Shown here piece after piece: positions 1 to 5,841 of a DNA stretch of 6,764 nucleotides. The stretch covers positions 1-6,764 of the forward strand of contig JASLIH010000636.1 of assembly GCA_030152105.1 (NCBI GenBank), written 5' to 3'. The DNA is from Actinomycetes bacterium. GTDB taxonomy: Bacteria > Actinomycetota > CALGFH01. The translations under genes were made by a program, and so were the position numbers. Numbering within the stretch: position 1 is the stretch's first letter; each line of letters begins with the position of its first letter. The notes beneath the pieces were generated by a model. That model was given only the letters and a program-made list of their open reading frames with translations, was not told the DNA's origin and ran no database searches.

Positions 1-2490
1 TCGGACGCGGAACGGGCCGACCGATACCTATACCAGCTCCCCCCCGACATCGCCGACTTCACCGGCCGGGACGACCAGCTGGCCCTGCTGCGGAGCCTGC
101 TCCGGCGCAGGGGCGGGCGCCGACGGACCTCGCTGGTGATCTCGGCCATTGCCGGCAAGGCGGGGGTCGGCAAGACCGCCCTCGCCACCAGGGTGGCCCA
201 CCAGCTCCGGGACCGCTTCCCCGACGGCCAGCTGTACGTGAACCTCCGCGGCGTCGAGACCCAACAGCTGGACCCCGGCGACGTGCTCGGCGAGTTCCTG
301 CTCGCGCTCGGCGTCGCCCGCTCGGCCATCCCCGACGACCTCGACGAGCGGGCCAGCCGCTATCGCGCCCGGCTGGCCGACCGCAGCGTGCTCGTCCTGC
401 TGGACAACGCCAACTCCGAGGCCCAGGTCCGTCCGCTGCTGCCGGCCAGCTCCAGATCGGCCGCCATCATCACCAGCCGGGCGCAGCTCACCGGCCTGGA
501 GGCCGCCAACTTCGTCACCCTGGATGTGCTGGAGCCCGACAAGGCGGTGGCCCTGCTGGCCAAGATCGCCGGTCACGAGCGGGTCGCCGCCGAACGCGAA
601 GCGGCCTACCAGCTCGTTGATCTGTGCGGATGCCTGCCGTTGGCCGTGCGCATCGCGGGGGCCAAGCTCGTCGCCCGGCCGTACTGGTCGCTTCGGCGGC
701 TGGTCGCGCGGCTCAGCGACGAACAGCATCGGTTGGCCGTGTTGACGGCCGGCGACCTCGAGGTGCGGGCCAGCTTCGAGCTCAGCTACGAGGGCCTCAC
801 CACGCAGGAGCGGCGGGCCTTTCGGCTGCTCGGCCTGCTGGAGGCGCCCGACTTCCCGGGCTGGGTGGCCGGGGCCATGCTCGACGAGGATCCGTCGATC
901 GCCGAGGAACTGGTCGACGAGTTGGTCCAGGCGAACGTCCTCGAAGTGGCCCGGACGCCCGGGGACCGCCGGGACGGAGGGCCGCCGGACCCCGCCCTGG
1001 AACCATTCGCGACCCGCTACCGCTTCCATAACCTGCTCCGCGTCTTTGCCCGGGAGCGGCTCCTGGACGACCCGGCCCAGGAGCGGGCGGCAGCGCTGAA
1101 GCGCGCGCTGCGGACTTACCTGGTCATCGCCAGGCGGGCGGCGGCCATGGTCGACCCGGCGCGCCGCGATCGCGACGCCGGCGGACCCACCGATCCCGGG
1201 CCGCCGGCTGAACGGTTCACCATCCCCGAGCGGCTGCTGGACAACCCGGTGGCCTGGCTGGCGATGGAGCGGACGAGCCTGATCGCCGCGGTCGAGCAGT
1301 GCCATGACCACGGGTTCTGGGAGCTGTGCTGGAAGCTCGCCGCCTCGCTGGCCTACATCTGCGACCTGCACAACCACTGGACCGACTGGCAGCACACCCA
1401 GGAGCTCGCGCTCGACGCCAGCCGCCAGGCCCGGAACCGTCACGCCGAGGCCCACGGCTTGCGGAGCCTCGGCACAGTCCACCTGCGCCAGACCGGCACC
1501 GGGCCGCTCGACGAGAATCGTCTCGAGAGGGCAATCGCCCACTTCGAGCAGTGCCTGCCGATCTTCTGCGAGTTGGGAGACTGGTGGGGCGAGGCCCAAA
1601 CCCTCCACAACCTCGGCAACGCCTACGTCGAGCAGAGCCGCATCGACAAGGCGGTTGAGTGCCTGAACCGCTGCAAGGCGGTCTTCGACGAGCACCGTGA
1701 CCGCAGCGGCCAGGCCTGGACGGCCTTCAGCTTCGGTCTGGTCCACCGCATCCAGGGACGCTACCGGCACGCTATGGTCTGCTTCCGGCGCTCGCTCACC
1801 GTCATGCGGAGGATCGGCGACCGCCACGGGGAGGGCTATGCCCTGGTCAACTGCGGCGTCGTCCATCGCGACCGCATGGACCACGAGCGGGCGATCGGCT
1901 ATTTCCGGCAGGCTCTGGAGATCTTCGAGGAGCAGGGCGATCTCGACGGGCAGAACTGGTGCCTGATCAACGCCGGCCATGTCTACCGTGACCAGGGGCG
2001 CTTCCCCGAGGCCCTCGACCGGCTCGGCCGTGGGCTGGCGTACTTCGTCCGCGTCGACGACCGGATCGGGCAGGCCTGGACCCTCGTGAACATCGGCCAG
2101 GTCCATCGCGAGCAGGACCACCTCGACGAGGCGATGGACGCCCTGAGCAGATGCCTCACCCTCTTCGTCGACCTGAGCGACCGGCGCGGGCAGGCCTGGG
2201 CGTTCGTGAGCCTCGGCGACGTCCACCGGCTGCGGGGGGAGCCGGACAGAGCACTGGAGTACCTCGACCAGGCGCTGCCGATCCTGCGCGGGTTCGAGCT
2301 GCGGGAACGACTCTGGGAGGCGAAGGCGCTGCGGAGCCGTGGTTGGGCCCTGGCCGACAAGGGCCAGCGGGCCGCCGCCGAGGCCGACCTGCGGGAGGCG
2401 CTCGACATCTTCACCGAGATCGGCACGCCCGAGGCGGCCGAGGTTCGGCAGTGGCTCAAGGAGGTGACCAGCCCCAGCAGATCGACCTGA
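1..2490 (+). CDS. NB-ARC/TPR STAND-type signal-transduction ATPase (AfsR-like), 5' partial
   Basis: The frame is open from base 1, so the true start lies upstream; 829 codons are visible. Residues 14-24 (PPDIADFTGRD) are the segment that leads into the NB-ARC ATPase of AfsR/SARP-like regulators. The ATPase follows: Walker A GKAGVGKT (52-59), Walker B VLVLLD (about 130-135), a TSR sensor-like motif (158-160), LPL of the GLPL motif (212-214), a winged-helix-like stretch (about 259-285) and RFHNL at the MHD-like position (341-345). Residues about 530-809 are 40-residue TPR repeats. STAND proteins act as cytoplasmic nucleotide-dependent switches in which the repeats sense a ligand or partner. The output domain (BTAD/SARP, XRE helix-turn-helix or another effector) is cut off, so a transcriptional regulator and an NLR-like defence sensor both remain possible. 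The next gene starts 15 bp after the stop, which suggests an operon. The fold assignment is firm; the biological role is open. Confidence 0.93.
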   Translation, partial: SDAERADRYLYQLPPDIADFTGRDDQLALLRSLLRRRGGRRRTSLVISAIAGKAGVGKTALATRVAHQLRDRFPDGQLYVNLRGVETQQLDPGDVLGEFLLALGVARSAIPDDLDERASRYRARLADRSVLVLLDNANSEAQVRPLLPASSRSAAIITSRAQLTGLEAANFVTLDVLEPDKAVALLAKIAGHERVAAEREAAYQLVDLCGCLPLAVRIAGAKLVARPYWSLRRLVARLSDEQHRLAVLTAGDLEVRASFELSYEGLTTQERRAFRLLGLLEAPDFPGWVAGAMLDEDPSIAEELVDELVQANVLEVARTPGDRRDGGPPDPALEPFATRYRFHNLLRVFARERLLDDPAQERAAALKRALRTYLVIARRAAAMVDPARRDRDAGGPTDPGPPAERFTIPERLLDNPVAWLAMERTSLIAAVEQCHDHGFWELCWKLAASLAYICDLHNHWTDWQHTQELALDASRQARNRHAEAHGLRSLGTVHLRQTGTGPLDENRLERAIAHFEQCLPIFCELGDWWGEAQTLHNLGNAYVEQSRIDKAVECLNRCKAVFDEHRDRSGQAWTAFSFGLVHRIQGRYRHAMVCFRRSLTVMRRIGDRHGEGYALVNCGVVHRDRMDHERAIGYFRQALEIFEEQGDLDGQNWCLINAGHVYRDQGRFPEALDRLGRGLAYFVRVDDRIGQAWTLVNIGQVHREQDHLDEAMDALSRCLTLFVDLSDRRGQAWAFVSLGDVHRLRGEPDRALEYLDQALPILRGFELRERLWEAKALRSRGWALADKGQRAAAEADLREALDIFTEIGTPEAAEVRQWLKEVTSPSRST
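1588..2427 (+). repeat. Seven in-frame 120-bp (40-aa) TPR repeat units
   Basis: Within the NB-ARC/TPR gene a G-Q/E-A/G-W-like tetrad recurs exactly every 40 codons, beginning at 1588, 1708, 1828, 1948, 2068 and 2188. A more diverged seventh unit starts near 2308. Each unit reads roughly GQAW..(V/I)..G.VHR followed by a second helix of the type A(L/I)..(F/L)..(A/S)L. This is the 40-residue TPR variant common in AfsR-type proteins. The units starting at 2068 and 2188 are also visibly similar at DNA level (both contain gggcaggcctgg). An irregular TPR-like unit with an insertion precedes the array. Confidence 0.85.
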
Positions 2491-2492
2491 CG

Positions 2493-2499
2493 AAGGGAG
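2493..2499 (+). promoter_or_regulatory. Ribosome binding site deciding the start of the secreted-protein gene
   Basis: AAGGGAG lies 6 bases before ATG 2506. The upstream in-frame TTG at 2500 would touch the site directly with no spacer, so ATG 2506 is the better start. Confidence 0.7.
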
Positions 2500-2505
2500 T
2501 TGACC

Positions 2506-3159
2506 ATGCGGAGATCGCTCTTGGTTGTCGCGCTCGCCATGGCAGGCGTCCTGCTGCTCCAAGCCCCGGCGTGGGCGCCACGGCTCTACGGGCTGCAGCT
2601 CAAAGCGCAGCGAGGAGAGTACGACCCTTCCATTGTCCGGTTCGGGGAGATCACGCTCTCGGCCTCCGAACCGACGAGGCGACAGCAGAAATACGCCGAC
2701 GTCCTCGCTGGGACGACCCTGGAGGCCATTGGCAGCTACGAGTTCGACGGCACGCCGATCGACGGGGAGCAGAACCCGACCCGCAATGGCGTCGAGGAGC
2801 GATGCACGCCCGGCAACAGCGTCGTCCTCACCTCCCAGCGGGTGGAGACACCGCCTTCGGCGGGCGTCCCCGAGGATGCGCTGGCGGAGCCCTGGACGGC
2901 GGAGATCAAGGACGGGAATCCCCCGACGTTCGAGGTGAAGCTGTCGATCGTGGAGCAGGCCTGGGGCGAGTACTACCTGCGTGTCCGGTGCGTCACGGTC
3001 GAGGACCTGGAACGAGAGGGCGTCCAGGGAACCCCCCAGGAGGCGGAGCTGGAGCAGCTCGGCGAGTTCCTCGACACGAACAAGGCGCAGCGCGAGCGGC
3101 CCTTCAAGCCCTTCAGGAATTTCGGAACGAACCTATACGTGTGGCCGAAGGAAGGGTAA
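2506..3159 (+). CDS. Secreted protein of unknown family with N-terminal signal peptide
   Basis: This gene encodes 217 aa from ATG 2506, chosen because AAGGGAG stands 6 bases upstream. The N-terminus has two arginines, a hydrophobic core (residues about 5-19) and an A-W-A site at 22-24, a good signal peptidase I cleavage site. There is no lipobox cysteine, and no second long hydrophobic segment suggests a membrane anchor, so the mature part of about 193 residues should be released or cell-wall associated. It contains only two cysteines (C100 and C162), which could form one disulfide outside the cell. Alternating hydrophobic and polar stretches hint at a mainly beta fold, with a charged helical segment near 165-195. 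I recognise no catalytic motif and no known domain. The gene follows the NB-ARC/TPR gene by 15 bp and is probably cotranscribed. Its third-position GC (about 83% in the part I counted) looks somewhat lower than in the flanking genes, which would fit an accessory gene. Confidence 0.8.
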   Translation: MRRSLLVVALAMAGVLLLQAPAWAPRLYGLQLKAQRGEYDPSIVRFGEITLSASEPTRRQQKYADVLAGTTLEAIGSYEFDGTPIDGEQNPTRNGVEERCTPGNSVVLTSQRVETPPSAGVPEDALAEPWTAEIKDGNPPTFEVKLSIVEQAWGEYYLRVRCVTVEDLEREGVQGTPQEAELEQLGEFLDTNKAQRERPFKPFRNFGTNLYVWPKEG

Positions 3160-3192
3160 TACTCATTGTGCTCCGTCCAGTCACCGGGGGAT

Positions 3193-3219
3193 GAGGAGGT
3201 GTGACCGATGGCACATCGG
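3193..3219 (+). promoter_or_regulatory. Shine-Dalgarno-like GAGGAGGT followed by a small hairpin
   Basis: GAGGAGGT (3193-3200) is a near-perfect Shine-Dalgarno sequence standing 7 bases before ATG 3208. That ATG sits inside a perfect 6-bp inverted repeat, CCGATG-GCA-CATCGG (3205-3219). GTCAC (3180-3184) and GTGAC (3201-3205) could form an alternative 5-bp stem holding the Shine-Dalgarno in its loop; the two stems share C3205 and so compete. The 90-codon frame opened at 3208 runs in frame into the 53-codon ORF, so this could be an alternative start under RNA control or a relic. No function is shown. Confidence 0.3.
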
Positions 3220-3304
3220 ACTGGTGGTGGACGGCACCGACCGCAGTGGTCATGGCCGGGTACCGTTGGCCAGGTCGGAGGGCTCACCGGGGCCGCCAAG
3301 CAAC

Positions 3305-3310
3305 AAGGAG
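3305..3310 (+). promoter_or_regulatory. Ribosome binding site of the 53-codon ORF
   Basis: AAGGAG lies 8 bases before ATG 3319. It is the main reason for choosing this start over the upstream in-frame ATG 3208. Confidence 0.65.
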
Positions 3311-3318
3311 CAACATCC

Positions 3319-3480
3319 ATGAACATGACGAGGTTCGCGTCGGCGGCCCTGGCCAAGTGCTCGCTGGAGATCGACAGCCTGGCCTACCGGGGACTTCCTC
3401 TCCCATCGGCGGATGACGTCGCTGGACGGAGCTCCGAGCAGGACCCGACCACCCGACCGGCGCCGAGCGGCGGCGCCTGA
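3319..3480 (+). CDS. Small hypothetical protein (53 aa), translationally coupled to the next gene
   Basis: The ORF has AAGGAG 8 bases upstream, and about 85% of its codons end in G or C, much higher than the frames just upstream. This supports real coding from 3319 rather than from the in-frame ATG 3208. The N-terminal 20 or so residues (MNMTRFASAALAKCSLEIDS) could form a short amphipathic helix with one cysteine (C14). The rest is rich in P, S, G and D and probably disordered. There is no signal peptide of normal length and no transmembrane segment. The stop codon TGA overlaps the ribosome binding site of the following gene, and the next start is 10 bp away, so ribosomes finishing here would feed it. 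I do not recognise the peptide. A leader peptide, a small partner of the next protein, or a truncated remnant are all possible. Confidence 0.5.
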   Translation: MNMTRFASAALAKCSLEIDSLAYRGLPLPSADDVAGRSSEQDPTTRPAPSGGA

Positions 3481-3486
3481 GGCGGG
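3479..3486 (+). promoter_or_regulatory. Ribosome binding site overlapping the upstream stop codon
   Basis: GAGGCGGG begins inside the TGA stop of the 53-codon ORF and ends 4 bases before GTG 3491. It supports GTG 3491 as the start of the next gene, and supports translational coupling. Confidence 0.6.
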
Positions 3487-3490
3487 TGCC

Positions 3491-3925
3491 GTGGACCCGG
3501 CCGCGGCGGCCGTCGCCCTGCTGGTGCCGTACCTGGGCCACATCGGCGGCCACCTGGTCGGACGGGTGGCGACCGAGCTGACAGAGGCGGTGATGGCCCG
3601 GCTCGATCGGCTGTATGATCGGGTCAAGGCCAAGTTCGTCGGCGACCGTACGGGTCAGCGGGCGCTCCAGCGCCTCGAGGAGCGGCCCGACGACCAATTA
3701 CGCCAGGCGTCACTCCAGGACGTGCTCGCGGAGACGCTGGAGGGGGACCCGAGGTTCGCCGCGGAGCTGACGGCCATGATCCGGGACATCCGGGCCTTGG
3801 CCCCGAACCTGACCCAGGTCAACATCAACGAGTCGGGGGCGACGGCGGTCGGCGGCGGGGACGTACGGATGACCGGGGACACGGTCGCCGGGCGGGACAT
3901 CACCATCGACGGGCGCCGCGCCTAG
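3491..3925 (+). CDS. Small helical protein with glycine-rich beta tail, conflict-system/NLR-associated type
   Basis: This gene encodes 144 aa from GTG 3491. An ATG at 3413 is in frame, but the extra 26 codons overlap the preceding ORF, have weaker codon bias and read as low-complexity R/P/A. The GTG has GAGGCGGG in front and begins VDPAAAAVALLVPYLG, the start style I know from this protein type. Residues 5-55 form helices ending in a DRVKAKFVGD-like segment. Residues 58-100 (RALQRLEERPDD, then QDVLAETLEGDPRFAAEL) resemble the conserved helical pair of small actinobacterial, cyanobacterial and chloroflexal proteins found near NACHT, NB-ARC, CHAT or trypsin-like genes. Residues 108-141 are short beta-prone strands broken by glycines (TAVGGGDV, TGDTVAGRDI), like the GD.V.GRDK.. 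tails of such proteins. It has no catalytic motif, so an adaptor or oligomerisation role is likely. Family resemblance is from memory and the role is inferred. Confidence 0.72.
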   Translation: MDPAAAAVALLVPYLGHIGGHLVGRVATELTEAVMARLDRLYDRVKAKFVGDRTGQRALQRLEERPDDQLRQASLQDVLAETLEGDPRFAAELTAMIRDIRALAPNLTQVNINESGATAVGGGDVRMTGDTVAGRDITIDGRRA

Positions 3926-3941
3926 CGAGACGCCCTCGGCC

Positions 3942-4754
3942 TCACCTGATCGGCCACTGGACCTCGGTCTGGAGATCGGCCTCGGAGACCTGGCCCGGGG
4001 TGTTGAGGTAGACCTCGCGGGGGCCGCCGTTCAGCTCGTGGCCGTGGTCCTGCACCCACCCGGAGATGGTGTGGTAGGCGGGGCCGATCTCGGCATAGGG
4101 GCCACGGTGGAGGGTGACGGCGGCCGGGCCGCCGGCCAGCTCGGTCCCGTAGACCTGGCCGGACCCCTCGAACGGGGCCGCCACCGGCAGGCAGATCTCG
4201 ATCGGGGCGCTGGTCTCGGAGTCCAGCACCTCGGTGGCGTGGTAGACGACCTGCAGCGGCCCGGCCGGCTCGATCCCCCGGGCGCCCAGCTCGGCCACGA
4301 GCGCGTGCACCCCATCGCTGATCGCGGACGAGATCTCCCTGAGGTTGCTGGTGGTGCGGGTCGCGGCCACCGGCTGGGCCGGCAGCTCACGGACGGTCAC
4401 CTCGTACGGCATGACATCCTCCCTGTCCAGGAGCCGTTGGAGGAACGCGAGCATGCGCCGGTGCTCGTCAAGGCGTGCCTCGAGGTGTTCCCGGTGCCGC
4501 TGCAGGCGCTTGGCCGCCAGGTCGCCGCCGGCGTCGCCCAGGACCGCCCGGATCTCCTCCAGCGGCATCTCCAGCGACCGCAGGATGCGGATGGCCTCGG
4601 CCTGGTTGGCCTGGGCCGGCCGGTAGTAGCGGTAGCCGGAGGACGGGTCGACGAACGCCGGCCGCAGCAGGCCGAGCTCGTCGTAGTGGCGCAGCGCCTT
4701 CACCGACAGCCGGGTCGCCTTGGAGAAGCGCCCGATCGGCAGCAGGTTGTCCAC
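3942..4754 (-). CDS. MerR-family transcriptional regulator with GyrI-like effector-binding domain
   Basis: This gene encodes 270 aa from GTG 4754, preceded by AAGGGAGG (4763-4770) at 8 bases. A GTG at 4781 is in frame but would place the ribosome binding site inside the gene. Residues about 5-73 are the MerR winged helix-turn-helix: IGRFSKATRLSVKALRHYDE, then GLLRPA and the wing SGYRYYR (39-45). Residues about 75-112 form the dimerising coiled coil rich in R, E, H and L. Residues about 117-269 are the GyrI/BmrR-type ligand-binding domain, with the glutamate-bearing APIEICLPV (E186) that corresponds to the drug-contacting acidic residue in BmrR, and a HRGPY turn near 216-220. MerR proteins of this kind activate promoters with over-long spacers when bound to a hydrophobic, often cationic, compound. 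It is the last gene of the minus-strand group, 52 bp after the oxidoreductase, so it probably controls that group or itself. No palindromic operator was found within the window. Confidence 0.9.
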   Translation of the reverse strand: MDNLLPIGRFSKATRLSVKALRHYDELGLLRPAFVDPSSGYRYYRPAQANQAEAIRILRSLEMPLEEIRAVLGDAGGDLAAKRLQRHREHLEARLDEHRRMLAFLQRLLDREDVMPYEVTVRELPAQPVAATRTTSNLREISSAISDGVHALVAELGARGIEPAGPLQVVYHATEVLDSETSAPIEICLPVAAPFEGSGQVYGTELAGGPAAVTLHRGPYAEIGPAYHTISGWVQDHGHELNGGPREVYLNTPGQVSEADLQTEVQWPIR

Positions 4755-4762
4755 CTCGCGTC

Positions 4763-4770
4763 CCTCCCTT
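4763..4770 (-). promoter_or_regulatory. Ribosome binding site of the MerR gene
   Basis: On the minus strand this reads AAGGGAGG, 8 bases before GTG 4754. It supports the shorter start over GTG 4781. Confidence 0.6.
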
Positions 4771-4806
4771 CCGCCGACCACTCTGGACGCTCCCCCGACA
4801 GGAGGG

Positions 4807-5841
4807 TCAAGCGGCCAGTTCGGCGAGCTGGCGGAGCTGGGTCAGGCGCTCGGTGTGGGTCCAGGCGGTGGGGGCGGTGATCAGGGTGCCGACGCCGGCC
4901 TGGCGGAGGGCGGCCAGGCCCTCGCGGACCTTGGCGGGGGGACCGCACAGGGTGACCAGGTCGATCAGCTCGTCGGGGAGGGCGGCCCCGGCCTCGGCGC
5001 GGCGGCCGGCCAGGTAGTGGTCCTGGACCTGCGCCGCCGCCTGCTCGAAGCCGTAGCGGGCGGCCTGGTCGGCGTAGAAGTTGCGCTCCCGGGAGCCCAT
5101 GCCGCCGATGTACAGGGCCAGGAACGGGCGCATGACGTCACGGGCCGCGGCCAGGTCGTCGGAGATGTGGACCTGGACGTTGGGGGCGATGTCGAAGCCG
5201 TCAAGGTCGCGGCCGGCCCGGGCCGCCCCGGCGGCCAGCTGGTCACGGAACCCGCCGGCGTGCTCGGGGGAGAACAGGAACCCGAGCCAGCCGTCGGCCA
5301 GCTCCCCGGCCAGGGCCAGGTTCTGCGGTCCCATGGCCGCCAGGTAGATGGGCAGCCGCCGCTGGGCGGGGGTGATGGTCAGCTTGAGGGCCTTGCCGGG
5401 ACCGTCGGGCAGCGGCAGCTCCAGGGTCTCGCCCTGGTAGGCGACCCGCCGGCGCTCCAGGGCCATCCGGACCACGGTCAGGTAGTCGCGGGTCCGGGCC
5501 AGGGGGCGGGCGAACCGCTGGCCGTGCCAGCCCTCGGCCACCTGGGGCCCGGACAGGCCCAGGCCGAGCCGGAACCGCCCCCCCGACAGCTGGTCGAGGG
5601 TGGCCGCGGTCATGGCCGTCATGGCCGGGCTCCGGGCCGGGATCTGGAACACCCCCGACCCCAGGTTGATGGAGCTGGTCTGGGCGGCCAGCCAGGCCAG
5701 CACGGTGGGCGCGTCCGACCCGTAGGCCTCGGCCACCCAGGCCGAGTCGTACCCGAGCCGCTCCGCCTCCCGCACCAGCTCCAGCTGCTCGGCCGCGGTC
5801 GTCCCGGCCCCGAAGTAGCCGAGCATCACCCCTAGGCGCAT
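4807..5841 (-). CDS. LLM-class F420-dependent oxidoreductase, Rv3520c-like
   Basis: This gene encodes 344 aa from ATG 5841, close to the usual length of about 340-350 for the family. The luciferase-like TIM-barrel pattern is clear: MRLGVMLGYFG at the first strand, AEAYGSDAP (38-45), ARSPAM (69-74), and the hallmark TLDQLSGGRFRLGLGLSGP (81-99) followed by EGWHGQRFARPLARTRDY (103-120). ADGWLGFLFSPE (182-193), FLALYIGGMG (240-249) and PDELID (289-294) also match what I remember of the Rv3520c subfamily. Members use reduced cofactor F420 for hydride transfer; the substrate is not known for this branch and cannot be read from the sequence. Start and stop overlap the upstream aminotransferase as TGATG, so the two are translationally coupled and probably act in one pathway. 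A longer open frame extends upstream over the aminotransferase gene, but that part is a shadow. Alternative: a flavin-dependent LLM enzyme, judged less likely. Confidence 0.93.
   Translation of the reverse strand: MRLGVMLGYFGAGTTAAEQLELVREAERLGYDSAWVAEAYGSDAPTVLAWLAAQTSSINLGSGVFQIPARSPAMTAMTAATLDQLSGGRFRLGLGLSGPQVAEGWHGQRFARPLARTRDYLTVVRMALERRRVAYQGETLELPLPDGPGKALKLTITPAQRRLPIYLAAMGPQNLALAGELADGWLGFLFSPEHAGGFRDQLAAGAARAGRDLDGFDIAPNVQVHISDDLAAARDVMRPFLALYIGGMGSRERNFYADQAARYGFEQAAAQVQDHYLAGRRAEAGAALPDELIDLVTLCGPPAKVREGLAALRQAGVGTLITAPTAWTHTERLTQLRQLAELAA

Larger units (their letters stand above)
3160..3318 (+). other. Leader-like intergenic stretch with no convincing gene
   Basis: These 159 bp separate the secreted-protein gene from the 53-codon ORF. 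No frame has convincing codon bias: by eye, third-position GC is about 57% in the frame starting at 3208, 64% in the frame at 3201 and 72% in the frame at 3191, against about 85% in the ORF that follows. The stretch holds a strong Shine-Dalgarno-like GAGGAGGT (3193-3200) and a small hairpin (3205-3219). I see no clear promoter -10/-35 pair and no terminator with a T tract. It may be the 5' leader of the downstream pair, or the worn remains of a former reading frame. Confidence 0.5.

Noticed and set aside
1..135. Start of the NB-ARC gene at GTG 136
   Set aside because: The open frame and the conserved PPDIADFTGRD segment continue to base 1. GTG 136 is an internal valine just before the Walker A strand, so the gene is 5' partial.
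28..2562. Minus-strand open frame of 844 codons covering the whole NB-ARC/TPR gene
   Set aside because: It is longer than many real genes, but its apparent 40-residue periodicity is a mirror of the TPR repeats. It shows no domain motifs and runs antisense to a gene with complete NB-ARC motifs. High GC at third positions removes stops from this antisense frame.
2151..3194. Plus-strand frame of 347 codons spanning the end of the NB-ARC gene and the secreted-protein gene
   Set aside because: It crosses two better-supported genes in a different frame, has arginine- and alanine-rich low-complexity content and lacks a ribosome binding site.
3191..3322. 43-codon frame from ATG 3191 ending in an ATGA overlap with the 53-codon ORF
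   Set aside because: It has no ribosome binding site at usable distance and only moderate codon bias. It is kept as a remark in the leader finding, not called as a gene.
3413..3490. N-terminal extension of the 144-aa protein to ATG 3413
   Set aside because: The extra 26 codons overlap the 53-codon ORF, have weaker third-position GC and lack a ribosome binding site, while GTG 3491 has one and gives the family-like start.
4782..4806. Possible terminator hairpin between the oxidoreductase and MerR genes
   Set aside because: On the minus strand CCTCC-TGTC-GGGGG gives only a 5-bp stem including a G-T pair, with no T tract. This is too weak to call.
4038..4880. Plus-strand open frame opposite the MerR gene
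   Set aside because: It is a low-complexity shadow (G, R, V and L rich) of a gene with clear MerR and GyrI motifs on the other strand.
4720..5835. Plus-strand open frame opposite the LLM oxidoreductase
   Set aside because: It is a glycine-, valine- and glutamine-rich shadow with no motif. The opposite strand carries the full LLM pattern.
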